Below, piece by piece: positions 47,250 through 56,993 of a stretch of DNA of 64,000 nt. Source of the stretch: Leptolyngbyaceae cyanobacterium RM1_1_2 (GTDB taxonomy: Bacteria; Cyanobacteriota; Cyanobacteriia; Phormidesmidales; Phormidesmidaceae); assembly GCA_012032345.1 (NCBI GenBank), contig JAAUQI010000014.1:32775-96774 (forward strand). Reading direction: 5' to 3'. The position numbers were made by a program, and so were the translations under genes. The notes beneath the pieces were generated by a model that was given only the letters and a program-made list of their open reading frames with translations, searched no databases and was not told the DNA's origin. Each line of letters opens with the position of its first letter. Position 1 is the first letter of the stretch.

Positions 47250-49484
47250 ATGGAACCCTATCAGCCCATTTTTCTCAACGGCAATGACCACTCATCAGCC
47301 CAAATCCTGCAGTTGCCCATGTCTCAGGCTATGCTGGGCAGCGATGACGATGATTTTGACCTGCGTCAGGCTTTGAGCCTGTTTCGACGGCGGGCTTTGC
47401 TCGTTGTGGCTGTTATGGGGGCTGTTCTTGCCGCAGCAGTCGCCACTACTTTTACCCAGACATCTGAGTATGAGGGTAAGTTTCAGCTCCTGGTAGAGCC
47501 TGTGACCGCAGAGGATGAGCTGGCTCAGCTTACGCCTAGCCTGAATCTACCTCAGATGGGGTCTGGCCTAGACTACGATACCCAAATTCAGGTGCTCAAG
47601 AGTCCCGAACTGCTTTCACCCATCGTTGCTCAAATGCAGCAGCAGTATCCAGAGCTAGACTATGACGCTTTAATCGAAGCGCTGACGATCTCGCAGCTGC
47701 AGGACACTAAGATTCTAGAGGTGCGCTACCGTGATGCTGACACAGCGCAGATTAAAGCGGTTTTAGATCAGCTGTCGTCCGCGTATCTGGCCTATAGCCT
47801 GAACGAGCGTAAGACAAATCTGCGACAGGGTATTCAGTTTGTCAACGACCAGCTACCGCAGCTAGAGCAGCGGGTCAATCAGCTCCAGGGACAGTTGCAA
47901 ACGTTTCGGCAGCAGTATAACTTTATCAGCCCTGATACTCAGGCCGAAGAAATCAGTCAGCAGCGGGTAGCGCTCCTGCAGCAGCGGCTCAATCTCGATC
48001 AGGAACTGGCGGCTACGCGATCGCAGTGGCAAGAGCTACAGCAAAGCCTAGGCACGATCGCTGTACTGAAAAATGCGCCTGTTTATGAGCAGCTCGTCGG
48101 TCGCATTCGGGAGCTAGAAGCCACCATTGCCAAAGAAACCACCCGCTTTACCGATGAAAATCCAGAAATGGCCGTGCTGCAAGAAGAGCGCCAAAATCTG
48201 CTGCCGATTTTGCAGGATGAGGCTCAGCGAGTTTTAGAAATTGAACGAGCTGAGATTGGCAACAATATTCAGTCCCTAGAAAGCAGAAGTAGTCGTCTGT
48301 CTCAGTCAGAAGCAGTCTTGGCCCAGCAAATACAGCAGCTCCCCGCCCTCGCCCGTCAGTATGCTGACCTAGAGCGAGAGCTGCAGATTGCAACTGAAAG
48401 TCTCAATCGCTTTTTGACTACCCGCGAAACGCTACAGATTGAAGGCGCGCAGGCCGAAATTCCCTGGCAGGTCTTAGATGCTCCTGATCAGCCAGAGGTA
48501 CCCGTATCACCCAACATTCCGCGCAATTTAGTTCTGGGCTTTACCATCAGCCTGCTGCTGGGCATCGTCGCCGCCCTGATTGCCGAAAAGCTAGATACGG
48601 TGTTCCACAGCGCCGATGAGCTAAAAGAAAAGACTCAGCTACCCGTTCTCGGCACCATCCCGTTTTGTCGGCAGATGAGCTTTGTCAGGCTACCGCCGAG
48701 CCATCGGCAGGCAGACAATCCGCCCGCGATCGCCGGAATGCAGTCGGCTAGCGCCCCTTACGAAAACCACAGTTTTATAGAAGCTTTTCGCGCTCTGCAC
48801 GCCAGTATCCGCTTTTTGGGTTCAGACAAGCCAGTGCGATCGCTGACTATCAGCTCAGCTCTGTCGGGTGACGGTAAGTCCACGGTTGCAATTAACCTGG
48901 CAGAAACAGCCGCCGCCATGGGACAGCGGGTACTGCTGATTGATGCTGATTTACGCCAGCCTCAGATTCATACTCGACTGGGACTGCCTAACTTTCGCGG
49001 CCTAAGCAACCTGATTTCAGCCCGATTGTCTCTGAGGCAGGTAATTCAGCAGTCTCCCAAACATGAAAATCTCTACGTGATTACCTCTGGGTCAATTCCC
49101 CCTGATCCGACCAAGCTGCTGGCTTCTCAAAAAATGAAGCATCTGGTTAACCGGGTTGACAAAGTCTTTGACCTGATCATTTACGATACGCCGCCGCTGG
49201 CCAGCCTGGTAGACGCTAGCCTACTCGCCACTCACATGGACGGCGTCGTGCTGGTAGTAAGCCTCGACAAAACTCACTCTCCGGCCCTGATGCAAACCCT
49301 GGAGCGCCTGAAGCTCAGCCGCATTCCCATACTCGGTACGGTGATCAACGGCGTCAAGCGCAGCGCCATGCCGTCTTACGACTACTACTATCACCAGCGG
49401 CACTCCCTATCCGAAGAACCTGTCGTTCTGAACGGGGCTGTCCACAACGGCAACGGTGCCGTCTCCAATGGTCGGCATATTTAG
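47250..49484 (+). CDS. Polysaccharide co-polymerase with BY-kinase domain, Wzc-like
   Basis: 744 aa from ATG 47250; a TTG at 47226 would add eight residues. The N-terminal Wzz domain starts after DLRQALSLFRRRALLVVAVM (first transmembrane helix, about 44-66). Long coiled coils span about 175-400, and a second helix lies near 430-450 (LVLGFTISLLLGIVAALIAE). The C-terminal bacterial tyrosine kinase has Walker A SGDGKST (near residue 540), Walker A' VLLIDADLRQPQ and Walker B LIIYDTPPL. A short tyrosine cluster (SYDYYYHQRH) near the C-terminus is the likely autophosphorylation site. Controls polymer length and export with the Wza-like protein. Confidence 0.94.
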   Translation: MEPYQPIFLNGNDHSSAQILQLPMSQAMLGSDDDDFDLRQALSLFRRRALLVVAVMGAVLAAAVATTFTQTSEYEGKFQLLVEPVTAEDELAQLTPSLNLPQMGSGLDYDTQIQVLKSPELLSPIVAQMQQQYPELDYDALIEALTISQLQDTKILEVRYRDADTAQIKAVLDQLSSAYLAYSLNERKTNLRQGIQFVNDQLPQLEQRVNQLQGQLQTFRQQYNFISPDTQAEEISQQRVALLQQRLNLDQELAATRSQWQELQQSLGTIAVLKNAPVYEQLVGRIRELEATIAKETTRFTDENPEMAVLQEERQNLLPILQDEAQRVLEIERAEIGNNIQSLESRSSRLSQSEAVLAQQIQQLPALARQYADLERELQIATESLNRFLTTRETLQIEGAQAEIPWQVLDAPDQPEVPVSPNIPRNLVLGFTISLLLGIVAALIAEKLDTVFHSADELKEKTQLPVLGTIPFCRQMSFVRLPPSHRQADNPPAIAGMQSASAPYENHSFIEAFRALHASIRFLGSDKPVRSLTISSALSGDGKSTVAINLAETAAAMGQRVLLIDADLRQPQIHTRLGLPNFRGLSNLISARLSLRQVIQQSPKHENLYVITSGSIPPDPTKLLASQKMKHLVNRVDKVFDLIIYDTPPLASLVDASLLATHMDGVVLVVSLDKTHSPALMQTLERLKLSRIPILGTVINGVKRSAMPSYDYYYHQRHSLSEEPVVLNGAVHNGNGAVSNGRHI

Positions 49485-49488
49485 CTCA

Positions 49489-50016
49489 CTATTCTACAAA
49501 AGGCTTGGCCCACTGCTGCAGCGTTTTAAGCTGAGAGAGCGTTAGTCGAGTGCGTGAATTGATAGATCTGAGGTGATTGAGCGCTTCCCAAACCGGGAGT
49601 TGATGATGGCGACACAGATAGGCCGCACAAATTAATGGCGATCGCTCAACCCCCGCCAGACAGTGTACGTAAGTAGGCAATCCCTGCTGCTGGAAACGCT
49701 GCACCAGATCAACGGCAGCGCTAATCTGCTCCGGGGTGAGGATTTTGAGGCTGTGGCTATCTGGCAGCGGCTGGCGCACACAGCAAAATTCAGCCGCGAT
49801 CGCGGGTAGCTGCCCTTCTACCTCAGTACAAAGTGTAACGACTGCCTGAATCTTGACTCGCTTCAGATTGATCAAATCAGCCGCTGTGGGGAAAGGGCCA
49901 ACGGCTAGCTGCTGAGGCAAAACCCAGCGTAGAGAAGTTGCCACGGGTGAATGAGCTTTGGACTGGCGATGCGGCGATCGAAAAAGCATTAGGTTTCTGA
50001 TTACTGAGCAATTCAC
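49489..50016 (-). CDS. Cys-dependent (dual-specificity type) protein phosphatase
   Basis: 175 aa with the CX5R signature HCLAGVERSP (Cys119, Arg125) and a candidate general acid Asp86 in PLPDSHSL. VEGQLPAIAAEFCCVRQPLP and AYLCRHHQLPVWEALNHLRS fit the DSP/PTP-like fold. The gene is convergent with the Wzc-like tyrosine kinase; the two stop codons are separated by only 4 bp. It could dephosphorylate the kinase, though its size differs from the low-molecular-weight Wzb type usually paired with Wzc. The start may be Met10 instead. Confidence 0.88.
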   Translation of the reverse strand: MNCSVIRNLMLFRSPHRQSKAHSPVATSLRWVLPQQLAVGPFPTAADLINLKRVKIQAVVTLCTEVEGQLPAIAAEFCCVRQPLPDSHSLKILTPEQISAAVDLVQRFQQQGLPTYVHCLAGVERSPLICAAYLCRHHQLPVWEALNHLRSINSRTRLTLSQLKTLQQWAKPFVE

Positions 50017-50195
50017 AGTACGTAATTCGTCAGACCTGAATCGGACAGTACTGAAGATCTTTATAACTGCTCTATGCTAGTTCAGTTTTTGATGAATGCT
50101 CTGACGGGTGCATCGGCGATCGCGCTGGGTCTGCCCTCAAGAGCCTGCTAGCAAACTCACGGCATAATAGCTTTTGAAGCCCAGAATTTTGTCTC

Positions 50196-51902
50196 ATGGC
50201 CACTCAGGTAGACCTGCAGCAAAAGCTACGCCAGCTCGACGGCAAGAGCTACAGGTCTTACAAATCAGTCCGGGGCGATTACGTCTTCGACAGCTTTACC
50301 CTCACGATTGACTACGTACAGGGCGATCCGTTTGCTGCCCCCAGTCAGCTACAGGCAAAAGTTCCCCAGGTAATCGCCGGTTTTCCGGCTGGGCTGTACA
50401 GCAATAAAAGTCGTGGGATAGCTTTACGAGACTATTTGACCCGCCAGTTTGACCGCGCTGCCCAGCAGCTCAGACAAAAGCGCGGCTCGGGCAAAAGCGG
50501 CCTGATTTCAGTCATGAGTCCTGGCCAGATCATGCTCGATCGCACTACTGTCTTGGTCACGCCTGATGCTGTAGAACTGCGGTTTGTGGTGGGGCTACCG
50601 GCCTTTGGTCGTCGGATTGCCGGTGAGCAGGCGGCTGTCATGCTGTGCCAAGAGCTGCCAGAGCTAGTCGATCGCGCCTTGGTTTATGCTCACCTCGAAG
50701 CTGCTAGTCTACAGCACCATGTAAATACGGCTGAAGACGCCGACTGGCTTAGAAACCAGCTAGCCCAGCGAGGACTGGTTGCCTTTGTGGCCGATGGGGC
50801 AGTGCTGCCCCGGCGCAGCGGCATAGACGATCGCCCCTTGGTCAATCAGGTGCAGGCTTTTAAGTCGCCAGCCTCGCTGCGGGTAGAGTTTGAGTGCCCC
50901 CATGCCGGACAGATTACCGGTATGGGCCTGCCTCAAGGCGTCAGCCTAATTGTGGGCGGTGGCTATCATGGCAAATCAACGCTGCTGCGGGCGATCGAGC
51001 AGGGCATCTACAACCATATTCCGGGAGATGGCCGGGAGCGGGTCGTCACCGATGTTGGCGCTGTAAAAGTCCGGGCCGAAGAGGGGCGCAGCGTCGTCGG
51101 CGTCAACATTTCCCCGTTTATCAACCATTTGCCGCAGCAGCGCTCTACCCAAAGTTTTTCTACCGCCAATGCCAGCGGCAGCACCTCTCAGGCCGCCAGC
51201 ATCATTGAGGCAGTCGAGGCGGGTACTACGGCGCTGCTGATAGATGAAGACACGGCGGCAGCTAATTTTATGAGCCGCGATCGCCGGATGCAGGCTCTAA
51301 TTGCTCAGGAAAAAGAGCCTATCACCCCTTTTGTTGACAAAGTGCAGCAGCTTTACCGCGACTGTGGCATCTCAACCATTTTGGTGATGGGGGGCAGCGG
51401 CGACTATTTTGACGTAGCCGACACCGTCATTGCGATGGAGAACTACCAGCCCGCAGAAGTCACCCAAGTAGCCCAAGCGATCGCCCGACAGTACCCCAGC
51501 GATCGCGTCTCAGAGGGCGGTTCACATTTTGGCGCGCTCACGTCGCGGGTGATACTTCCGGCCAGCCTCAATCCCAGCAAAGGCCACCGCGACGTCAGTC
51601 TAAAAGTGCGCGATACTGACGAACTGCGCTTTGGCACTGAAGAGGTGGATCTCTCTGCGGTTGAACAGCTAATTGAGCCAGGGCAGCTACGGGCGATCGC
51701 GGCTGCAATGGTCTACGCTCAGCGCTACTATTTTGACGCCCAAAAAAACCTATCAGCCGTGCTTGACAGCGTCATGAAGGATATTGAACGACAGGGACTA
51801 GATGTTTTAAGCGATCGCGTGGTCAGTGACTTTTCTGGCTTTCGACGATTTGAGCTGGCAGCGGCGATTAATCGACTGCGATCGCTCAAAATTCGGGACT
51901 AA
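50196..51902 (+). CDS. Predicted ATPase of the ABC class (COG3044-type)
   Basis: 568 aa. VSLIVGGGYHGKSTLLRAIEQG (about 250-270; Walker A GGGYHGKST), ALLIDEDTAAANFM (Walker B) and VMGGSGDYFDVADTVIAMEN are the conserved nucleotide-binding motifs of this family; YRSYKSVRGDYVFDSFTL marks its N-terminal domain. There are no transmembrane helices, so it is not a transporter. The function of the family is unknown. Length and motif order are complete. Confidence 0.9.
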   Translation: MATQVDLQQKLRQLDGKSYRSYKSVRGDYVFDSFTLTIDYVQGDPFAAPSQLQAKVPQVIAGFPAGLYSNKSRGIALRDYLTRQFDRAAQQLRQKRGSGKSGLISVMSPGQIMLDRTTVLVTPDAVELRFVVGLPAFGRRIAGEQAAVMLCQELPELVDRALVYAHLEAASLQHHVNTAEDADWLRNQLAQRGLVAFVADGAVLPRRSGIDDRPLVNQVQAFKSPASLRVEFECPHAGQITGMGLPQGVSLIVGGGYHGKSTLLRAIEQGIYNHIPGDGRERVVTDVGAVKVRAEEGRSVVGVNISPFINHLPQQRSTQSFSTANASGSTSQAASIIEAVEAGTTALLIDEDTAAANFMSRDRRMQALIAQEKEPITPFVDKVQQLYRDCGISTILVMGGSGDYFDVADTVIAMENYQPAEVTQVAQAIARQYPSDRVSEGGSHFGALTSRVILPASLNPSKGHRDVSLKVRDTDELRFGTEEVDLSAVEQLIEPGQLRAIAAAMVYAQRYYFDAQKNLSAVLDSVMKDIERQGLDVLSDRVVSDFSGFRRFELAAAINRLRSLKIRD

Positions 51903-51933
51903 ACACGATAGCATATCCTTTTTCAGACAACCT

Positions 51934-53388
51934 CTAAGCCTGCGCCTGGTTGTAAATTTGTTCGTTGGCTCTGACTGATTTTTCCAGGTCTACAACCGGG
52001 TTGGGGTAGTCTACGCCGAGCTGTAGGCCAAAGCGCTTTTGCTCAACGGGCTGTAGTTTGTATGGCTCATGCACTTTCGCAGCGGGCACATTGGCCAGTT
52101 CCGGTAGCCAGTGCTTCACGTATTCACCGTCGGGGTCATAGTCTTTGGCCTGCTTGGGGATATTGAAATAGCGGAAACCTCGGGCATCATTGCCCACCCC
52201 TGCCGTGTAGTTCCAGTTGCCGTAGTTGCTGCAAACGTCGTAGTCAACTAGCTGCGATTCAAACCACTCGGCCCCCATGCGCCAGTCAATGCCCAGATTT
52301 TTAGTTAAAAAGCTGGCTACGTTTTGCCGTCCTCGATTTGACATAAAGCCGGTGGTGTTAATCTCGCGCATATTGGCATCTACCAGCGGAAACCCTGTCT
52401 CTCCATGCTGCCAGCACCTGAAGCGCTCCGGGTCTTGCTTCCATTCAAGATCTAAGCCGCGAATCCCGGCGGCAGAAAATACGCGATCGCCGTATTTGAC
52501 ACAAACAAAGCGAAAATAATCACGCCACAGCAGCTCAAAAATGAGCCAGTAAGTCGAGTCGTTTTTGACTCGCTCTGACTCATATTGCTTGACAGCTTCA
52601 TAGATCCGGCGAGGAGAGAGACAGCCCGATGCCAGCCAAGGCGAGAACTTAGAGGAATAATCAGCCCCCAACATGCCATTGCGAGTTTGCTTGTAGTCTT
52701 TAAGCTGGTTAGCCTGCCAAAAGTAATGCTGTAGCCGCTCTAAACCTGCGATTTCTCCGCCTTCAAACTTAAGCACCGCTCGTGGCTCTAGCTGGGGAGC
52801 TTCCAAGCCAAAGTCTTTCAGCGTCGGCAGCTTACCTGGCTTCAGCGCCTTGGGCAAAGACGGTACGGCTTCAGGGGTGGCAAAGGTAGGATAGATAGTC
52901 CAGCTTTTTTCGACCTTTTTACGAAACGTGGTGAAGAGATCCGGTAGCTGCTCCGGCTCAAAGGGCAAATCGTCAATATGAACGAGGGTAGAACCCCAAA
53001 AAATTTCTGACTCGACCCCTAGCTGGTCAAGAGCTGCTTCTAATGCTGACTCCACCGCAACCTCCTCAGCTGTGGCTTCTTCATGCCAGTAAACAGCGTC
53101 AATATCAAACTCTTTGACTAGCTCAGGGATAAGACGCTCAGGTTCTCCCTGCCGAATTACTAAATCACTGCCCAATGCCTGCAGCGATCGCCTGAGAGCT
53201 GCTACACTCCCTAGCAAAAATTCGGCTCGAAAGGCTCCTGTCTTCGGAAAACCAAAAGACGTGGTCGAAAACTGCCTGGGATCAAAACAGTAAAGTGGAA
53301 TCACCTGAGCCTGCTTCTGTAGAGCCTGATTGAGCGGCTCGTGGTCGTGAAGACGCAGATCGTTGCGATACCAGATAAGAATACGCAT
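51934..53388 (-). CDS. Cryptochrome DASH
   Basis: Blue-light FAD flavoprotein of the photolyase/cryptochrome family; DASH members repair CPDs in single-stranded DNA and may signal. 484 aa from ATG 53388 (MRILIWYRNDLRLHDHEPL); ten residues upstream of it are non-family. The N-terminal alpha/beta antenna domain precedes the FAD domain with FELLWRDYFRFVCVKYGDRV, INTTGFMSNRGRQNVASFLT, LGIDWRMGAEWFESQLVDYD and SNYGNWNYTAGVGND. The NRGRQNVASFL and DWRMGAEWFES strings distinguish DASH from class I CPD photolyases. Confidence 0.94.
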   Translation of the reverse strand: MRILIWYRNDLRLHDHEPLNQALQKQAQVIPLYCFDPRQFSTTSFGFPKTGAFRAEFLLGSVAALRRSLQALGSDLVIRQGEPERLIPELVKEFDIDAVYWHEEATAEEVAVESALEAALDQLGVESEIFWGSTLVHIDDLPFEPEQLPDLFTTFRKKVEKSWTIYPTFATPEAVPSLPKALKPGKLPTLKDFGLEAPQLEPRAVLKFEGGEIAGLERLQHYFWQANQLKDYKQTRNGMLGADYSSKFSPWLASGCLSPRRIYEAVKQYESERVKNDSTYWLIFELLWRDYFRFVCVKYGDRVFSAAGIRGLDLEWKQDPERFRCWQHGETGFPLVDANMREINTTGFMSNRGRQNVASFLTKNLGIDWRMGAEWFESQLVDYDVCSNYGNWNYTAGVGNDARGFRYFNIPKQAKDYDPDGEYVKHWLPELANVPAAKVHEPYKLQPVEQKRFGLQLGVDYPNPVVDLEKSVRANEQIYNQAQA

Positions 53389-53650
53389 TAGGCAAGCGCT
53401 AGAGCCTTGATAAACCAACTCCAGTATTTTAAAGAAAAGTTAAGGATACTGGCCACGACAGCACCTAGCCGGTTTTGCCACAGGTTTGCTTCAGTGCAGT
53501 TTTAGCATGATGCACTTTTAGCATGATGCAGTCGCAAATATTGAAATAGGTTGAAACAGTCTGGGGGCCTGTCCTAAAATTGTCCCAGGCTTTGGCTAGG
53601 ATAAAAGCAGCTTGCTTAAAGTAATGAGGGTAAGCCCTCAGGTAGCTGCC

Positions 53651-54274
53651 ATGTCGCTTGTCCATCGCAATCCGCTTGTCCTAATTCATGGTATTGATGA
53701 TACGGTTGCCGTCTTTGATCAGGCGATCGCTTATCTGCGACAGCGGGGGTGGTCTTCCTTTCATCCGCTAAACCTGACTCCCAACAATGGCAATGCAGGG
53801 TTAGATGCTTTAGCGTCTCAGGTTGCAAACTACGTAGAGCGACAATTTTCTACCGAACAGCCTATTGATCTGCTGGGTTTTAGCATGGGTGGCCTAGTCA
53901 GTCGCTATTACGTTCAGCGACTGGGCGGTATTGAACGGGTTCAACGATTTGTGACAGTTTCTGCGCCTCACCAGGGGTCATGGCTTGCCTACGGGCGTTG
54001 GAACTCTGGCTGTGAGCAGATGCGTCCTAACAGCCTATTTATTCAAGATCTTAGTCAAGATATCAGGGTGCTCTCGCAGACCGAATTCACCTCGATCTGG
54101 ACACCTTATGATTTGATGATTGTGCCAGCAGAGAGTTCTCGGCTGCCCGTGGGTCGAGAAATTAAAGTGCCTGTTTTGACCCACTCGGGTATGTTGACAA
54201 GTCACACCGGCTTGACGGCTATTCATTCAGCTTTAACGGCTTCAAGTTTGGCTAATGTAACCGTGCCTCTTTAG
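53651..54274 (+). CDS. Triacylglycerol lipase-like esterase (alpha/beta hydrolase)
   Basis: 207 aa from ATG 53651. Oxyanion-hole NPLVLIHGIDDT, nucleophile elbow LLGFSMGGLVSRYYVQRLGG with Ser78, and VSAPHQGSWLAYGR match EstA/LipA-type lipases. A catalytic Asp lies probably in the IWTPYDLMIVP region and the His in SHTGLTAIHSAL. No signal peptide. In-frame ATGs at 53612 and 53624 are alternative starts; AGG 7-9 bp upstream favours 53651. The next gene begins two bases after the stop. Confidence 0.9.
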   Translation: MSLVHRNPLVLIHGIDDTVAVFDQAIAYLRQRGWSSFHPLNLTPNNGNAGLDALASQVANYVERQFSTEQPIDLLGFSMGGLVSRYYVQRLGGIERVQRFVTVSAPHQGSWLAYGRWNSGCEQMRPNSLFIQDLSQDIRVLSQTEFTSIWTPYDLMIVPAESSRLPVGREIKVPVLTHSGMLTSHTGLTAIHSALTASSLANVTVPL

Positions 54275-54276
54275 AA

Positions 54277-54798
54277 TTGTACGAGCAGACAAGTAAGCGC
54301 TTGAAGCTAAAGTCATCCCAGAATACGCCGTATGCCTCAAGGATTTTTTTAGCGTTGAAACTGATTCAAAAGCGCCGTTTCCAAACGAGGACGGATTTGA
54401 AGGATTTAGACAAAGTGCTGGCATGGTTTGACCAGCTACAAACCCTAGCGCGTTTTATTCCAGAAAATACATGGCTTCAGTGTCAGCTGGCGCTGGTAGA
54501 AGGATTTACCAACGCGGTTCGCCATGCCCATCACAACCTGGCTGTAGAAACTCCTATTGACATCGAGGTCGCTATTTTTTCAGGATTCCTTGAGATTTAC
54601 ATTTGGGATCGAGGCCCAGGCTTTGACGTCCAAAGCTGGCTGCGCAAAACGCCTCAGGTTGTAGACAAAGACTCAGAAGGCGGACGGGGACTGAGGCTAA
54701 TGGAGCGGATCGCGGATCGTTTTACCTATACCTCTGAGGCCAATGGCAAAAACTGCCTCTACATTAGCAAAAGCTACCATCCCGTAGAGGCCGAGTAA
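54277..54798 (+). CDS. GHKL ATP-binding protein, anti-sigma-factor-like (RsbW type)
   Basis: 173 aa with a single HATPase_c domain: the N box CQLALVEGFTNAVRHAHHN, G1 box YIWDRGPGFDVQSW and G2 box SEGGRGLRLMERIADRF. There is no phosphoacceptor histidine region, so it resembles serine-kinase anti-sigma regulators that sequester sigma factors or phosphorylate anti-anti-sigma factors. The start is uncertain: TTG at 54277 is given because no ATG is suitable, but a downstream TTG near 54355 is possible. Two bases separate it from the esterase gene. Confidence 0.87.
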   Translation: MYEQTSKRLKLKSSQNTPYASRIFLALKLIQKRRFQTRTDLKDLDKVLAWFDQLQTLARFIPENTWLQCQLALVEGFTNAVRHAHHNLAVETPIDIEVAIFSGFLEIYIWDRGPGFDVQSWLRKTPQVVDKDSEGGRGLRLMERIADRFTYTSEANGKNCLYISKSYHPVEAE

Positions 54799-54875
54799 TG
54801 CAGATACCAGCCCTCTCTCTGGCTTTAGCGGTAGAGCTGCGATCGCCCCCATCCATTCAATAACACAGGCTCAAA

Positions 54876-55304
54876 TCAGGCATCTCCCACCTGAGCACAA
54901 CTCACTTCACCAAAAATAGCGCTCTCATGGCAGTAAAATTTGAACTCCAGCAGGTTGTGAAACGGATCTTCTAAAAAGAAGGTGCGATGCTCTAGCGGAG
55001 TGCCCATAAAGCGGCGCTTGGGCGGCTGATAAAAAGTCAAATTTTTAGACTGGGCTTTTGAGAGCAGGGCTTCCCAATCCGCCTCTTGCCGAAAAACCAG
55101 GCCGAAATGACGAGGATAAATGCCTCGCTGAGGTTCGACGGGCTGACAAACCACATGAGCGGTGAGCTGGTTTCCGGCCAGATTTAGAATCACTGAGCCC
55201 GGTGCTTCTCTTCCCACTTCACAGCCCAAACCGCTGGCATAGAATTCTTTGGTTTTGGCAATGTCAGAAACAGGAAAGGCTAGATGAAAAAGAGCAGACG
55301 TCAT
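54876..55304 (-). CDS. VOC-family protein (glyoxalase/dioxygenase fold)
   Basis: 142 aa: FHLAFPVSDIAKTKEFYASG, LGCEVGREAPGSVILNLAG, PRHFGLVFRQEADWEALLSK and RTFFLEDPFHNLLEFKFYCH, the typical paired beta-alpha-beta modules with His at the start and Glu near the end as metal ligands. A similar group in cyanobacteria is annotated as glyoxalase-like; the substrate is unknown. Confidence 0.9.
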   Translation of the reverse strand: MTSALFHLAFPVSDIAKTKEFYASGLGCEVGREAPGSVILNLAGNQLTAHVVCQPVEPQRGIYPRHFGLVFRQEADWEALLSKAQSKNLTFYQPPKRRFMGTPLEHRTFFLEDPFHNLLEFKFYCHESAIFGEVSCAQVGDA

Positions 55305-55423
55305 AGGTCACGTAGGCGATTAAGTAGAGAGCTAACTGGAAATTTAATCTGGGTAAATACAGGCTTATCTTAGATCGCTCATTAGGGTTTAGACTGCTGT
55401 TATAGCTTTGCTGATGAACTTCT

Positions 55424-56203
55424 ATGCCAATTTTGCCAGCTCTAAATCCCTGGTGGATTGCAATTGGCCTCAATAGCCTTTTATGGGCGATCGCTTTTAT
55501 TTTGCCTAAAAAGCTGCTGACGCCTGCGGGGTATCTCAACGCTTGGCTGCTGGGAGTTTTGGTTTGGGGCTGTCTGCAGTGGCAGGGATATAGCGTCGTC
55601 ATGGTTTACTTTTTAGTGGGATCTGCCGTGACCCGCATTGGCAGGGCTGAGAAAGAGGCGGCGGGTATTGCTGAGAAGCGCTCTGGTGTACGCGGCCCTG
55701 AAAACGTCTGGGGATCTGCTTTGACGGCAACGCTCTGTACCCTAGGCGTCTGGCTGCTGACCCATGGGTCTGTAGACTCTGATAAAGCCCTGTGGATAGC
55801 GCTGCTGTCGCTTGGCTATGTCGCCAGCTTTAGCACGAAGCTCTCTGACACCTGCGCTAGCGAAGTGGGCAAAGCCTATGGAAAACAAACCTTTTTGATC
55901 ACGACACTGCAGCCAGTAGCGGCGGGTACCGAAGGCGCTGTTAGCCTAGAGGGAACGGTCGCGGGAGCCTTAGCTTCTGCTGTGATAGCGCTGCTGGGCT
56001 GGCTGGTGGGTTTAATCAGCCCGGTGGGAATCGGCATTTGTATTGTCGCGGCCTTTTTGGCGACCAATCTAGAGAGTCTAATTGGGGCAACGCTCCAGGA
56101 GCGTTTTGACTGGCTGACGAATGAAGTCGTCAATGTCGTCAATACTTTACTGGGTGCAGGTATCGCAGTGGGGCTGGGTTGGATGGCTGGACAAGTGCTG
56201 TAG
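55424..56203 (+). CDS. DUF92/TIGR00297 membrane protein, phytyl-phosphate kinase (VTE6)-like
   Basis: 259 aa with about six hydrophobic helices. GYLNAWLLGVLVWGCLQWQG, RSGVRGPENVWGSALTATL, YVASFSTKLSDTCASEVGKA and GAVSLEGTVAGALASAVIAL are family signatures; SDTxxSEVG is the conserved core. The plant homologue VTE6 phosphorylates phytyl-phosphate to phytyl-diphosphate for tocopherol and chlorophyll. The role here is inferred from that. An NnrU-domain pigment-related gene follows after 61 bp. Confidence 0.9.
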   Translation: MPILPALNPWWIAIGLNSLLWAIAFILPKKLLTPAGYLNAWLLGVLVWGCLQWQGYSVVMVYFLVGSAVTRIGRAEKEAAGIAEKRSGVRGPENVWGSALTATLCTLGVWLLTHGSVDSDKALWIALLSLGYVASFSTKLSDTCASEVGKAYGKQTFLITTLQPVAAGTEGAVSLEGTVAGALASAVIALLGWLVGLISPVGIGICIVAAFLATNLESLIGATLQERFDWLTNEVVNVVNTLLGAGIAVGLGWMAGQVL

Positions 56204-56264
56204 GGCAATTTGTAAACCCTAAAAACATTCTGACCATGCGTTTGAAAATTTTTCATACCAGCTG

Positions 56265-56993
56265 ATGACTAATTTCTCAGAATTAACGGCCACTCAGCTA
56301 ACTAGTCACTTGATTATGCTGGGGCTGCTGCTGCTGTTTGCGATCGCCCATAGTGGGCTGGCTGCGCTTAGGCCCAAGGGAGAAGCCCTGATGGGGCCTC
56401 GGGCCTACCGGGTTTTATTTGCCTTGGTGAGCTTACCGCTGGCGTCGGTGCTGATTATTTACTTTATTAACCATCGCTACGATGGTCTGCGACTTTGGAA
56501 CCTGCAGGGTACCCCAGGAGTACAAACAGCCGTTTGGGTGCTATCGGCAGTTTCCTTTTTGTTTTTGTACCCGGCCACCTTTAATCTGCTCGAAGTGTCC
56601 GCAATCGCCAAGCCCCAGGTTCACCTTTACGAAACTGGCATCATTCGCATTACTCGCCATCCTCAGATGGTAGGTCAGGTGATCTGGTGTGTGGCCCATG
56701 CGCTCTGGTTAGGAACCTCGTTTATGCTGGTAACCTGTGCGGGGCTAATCCTGCACCACCTGTTTGCAGTTTGGCACGGCGATCGCCGCTGGCGCGATCG
56801 CTATGGGGAAGCCTTTGAAGCTGTTAGAGCGCGTACTTCGGTTATCCCTTTTTGGGCGATTGTCCAGGGCAAACAGTCTCTCAAACTGCAAGAATTTATC
56901 TGTCCTGCTTATGTGGGCGTGAGTGCTTTTGTCTTGCTGTTCTGGTGGCTGCATCCGGTTCTAATTCGAGCCACGCGAGCGACGGGTTGGTGA
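56265..56993 (+). CDS. NnrU-domain membrane protein, 15-cis-zeta-carotene isomerase (Z-ISO)-like
   Basis: 242 aa with about six to seven helices. AIAHSGLAALRPKGEALMGP, RAYRVLFALVSLPLASVLII, ITRHPQMVGQVIWCVAHALW and HHLFAVWHGDRRWRDRYGEA carry the conserved histidines that ligate haem b in plant Z-ISO. Cyanobacterial NnrU-domain homologues are the presumed origin of Z-ISO. Isomerisation of zeta-carotene in this organism is therefore likely but not proven; cyanobacteria also have CrtH. Confidence 0.85.
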   Translation: MTNFSELTATQLTSHLIMLGLLLLFAIAHSGLAALRPKGEALMGPRAYRVLFALVSLPLASVLIIYFINHRYDGLRLWNLQGTPGVQTAVWVLSAVSFLFLYPATFNLLEVSAIAKPQVHLYETGIIRITRHPQMVGQVIWCVAHALWLGTSFMLVTCAGLILHHLFAVWHGDRRWRDRYGEAFEAVRARTSVIPFWAIVQGKQSLKLQEFICPAYVGVSAFVLLFWWLHPVLIRATRATGW

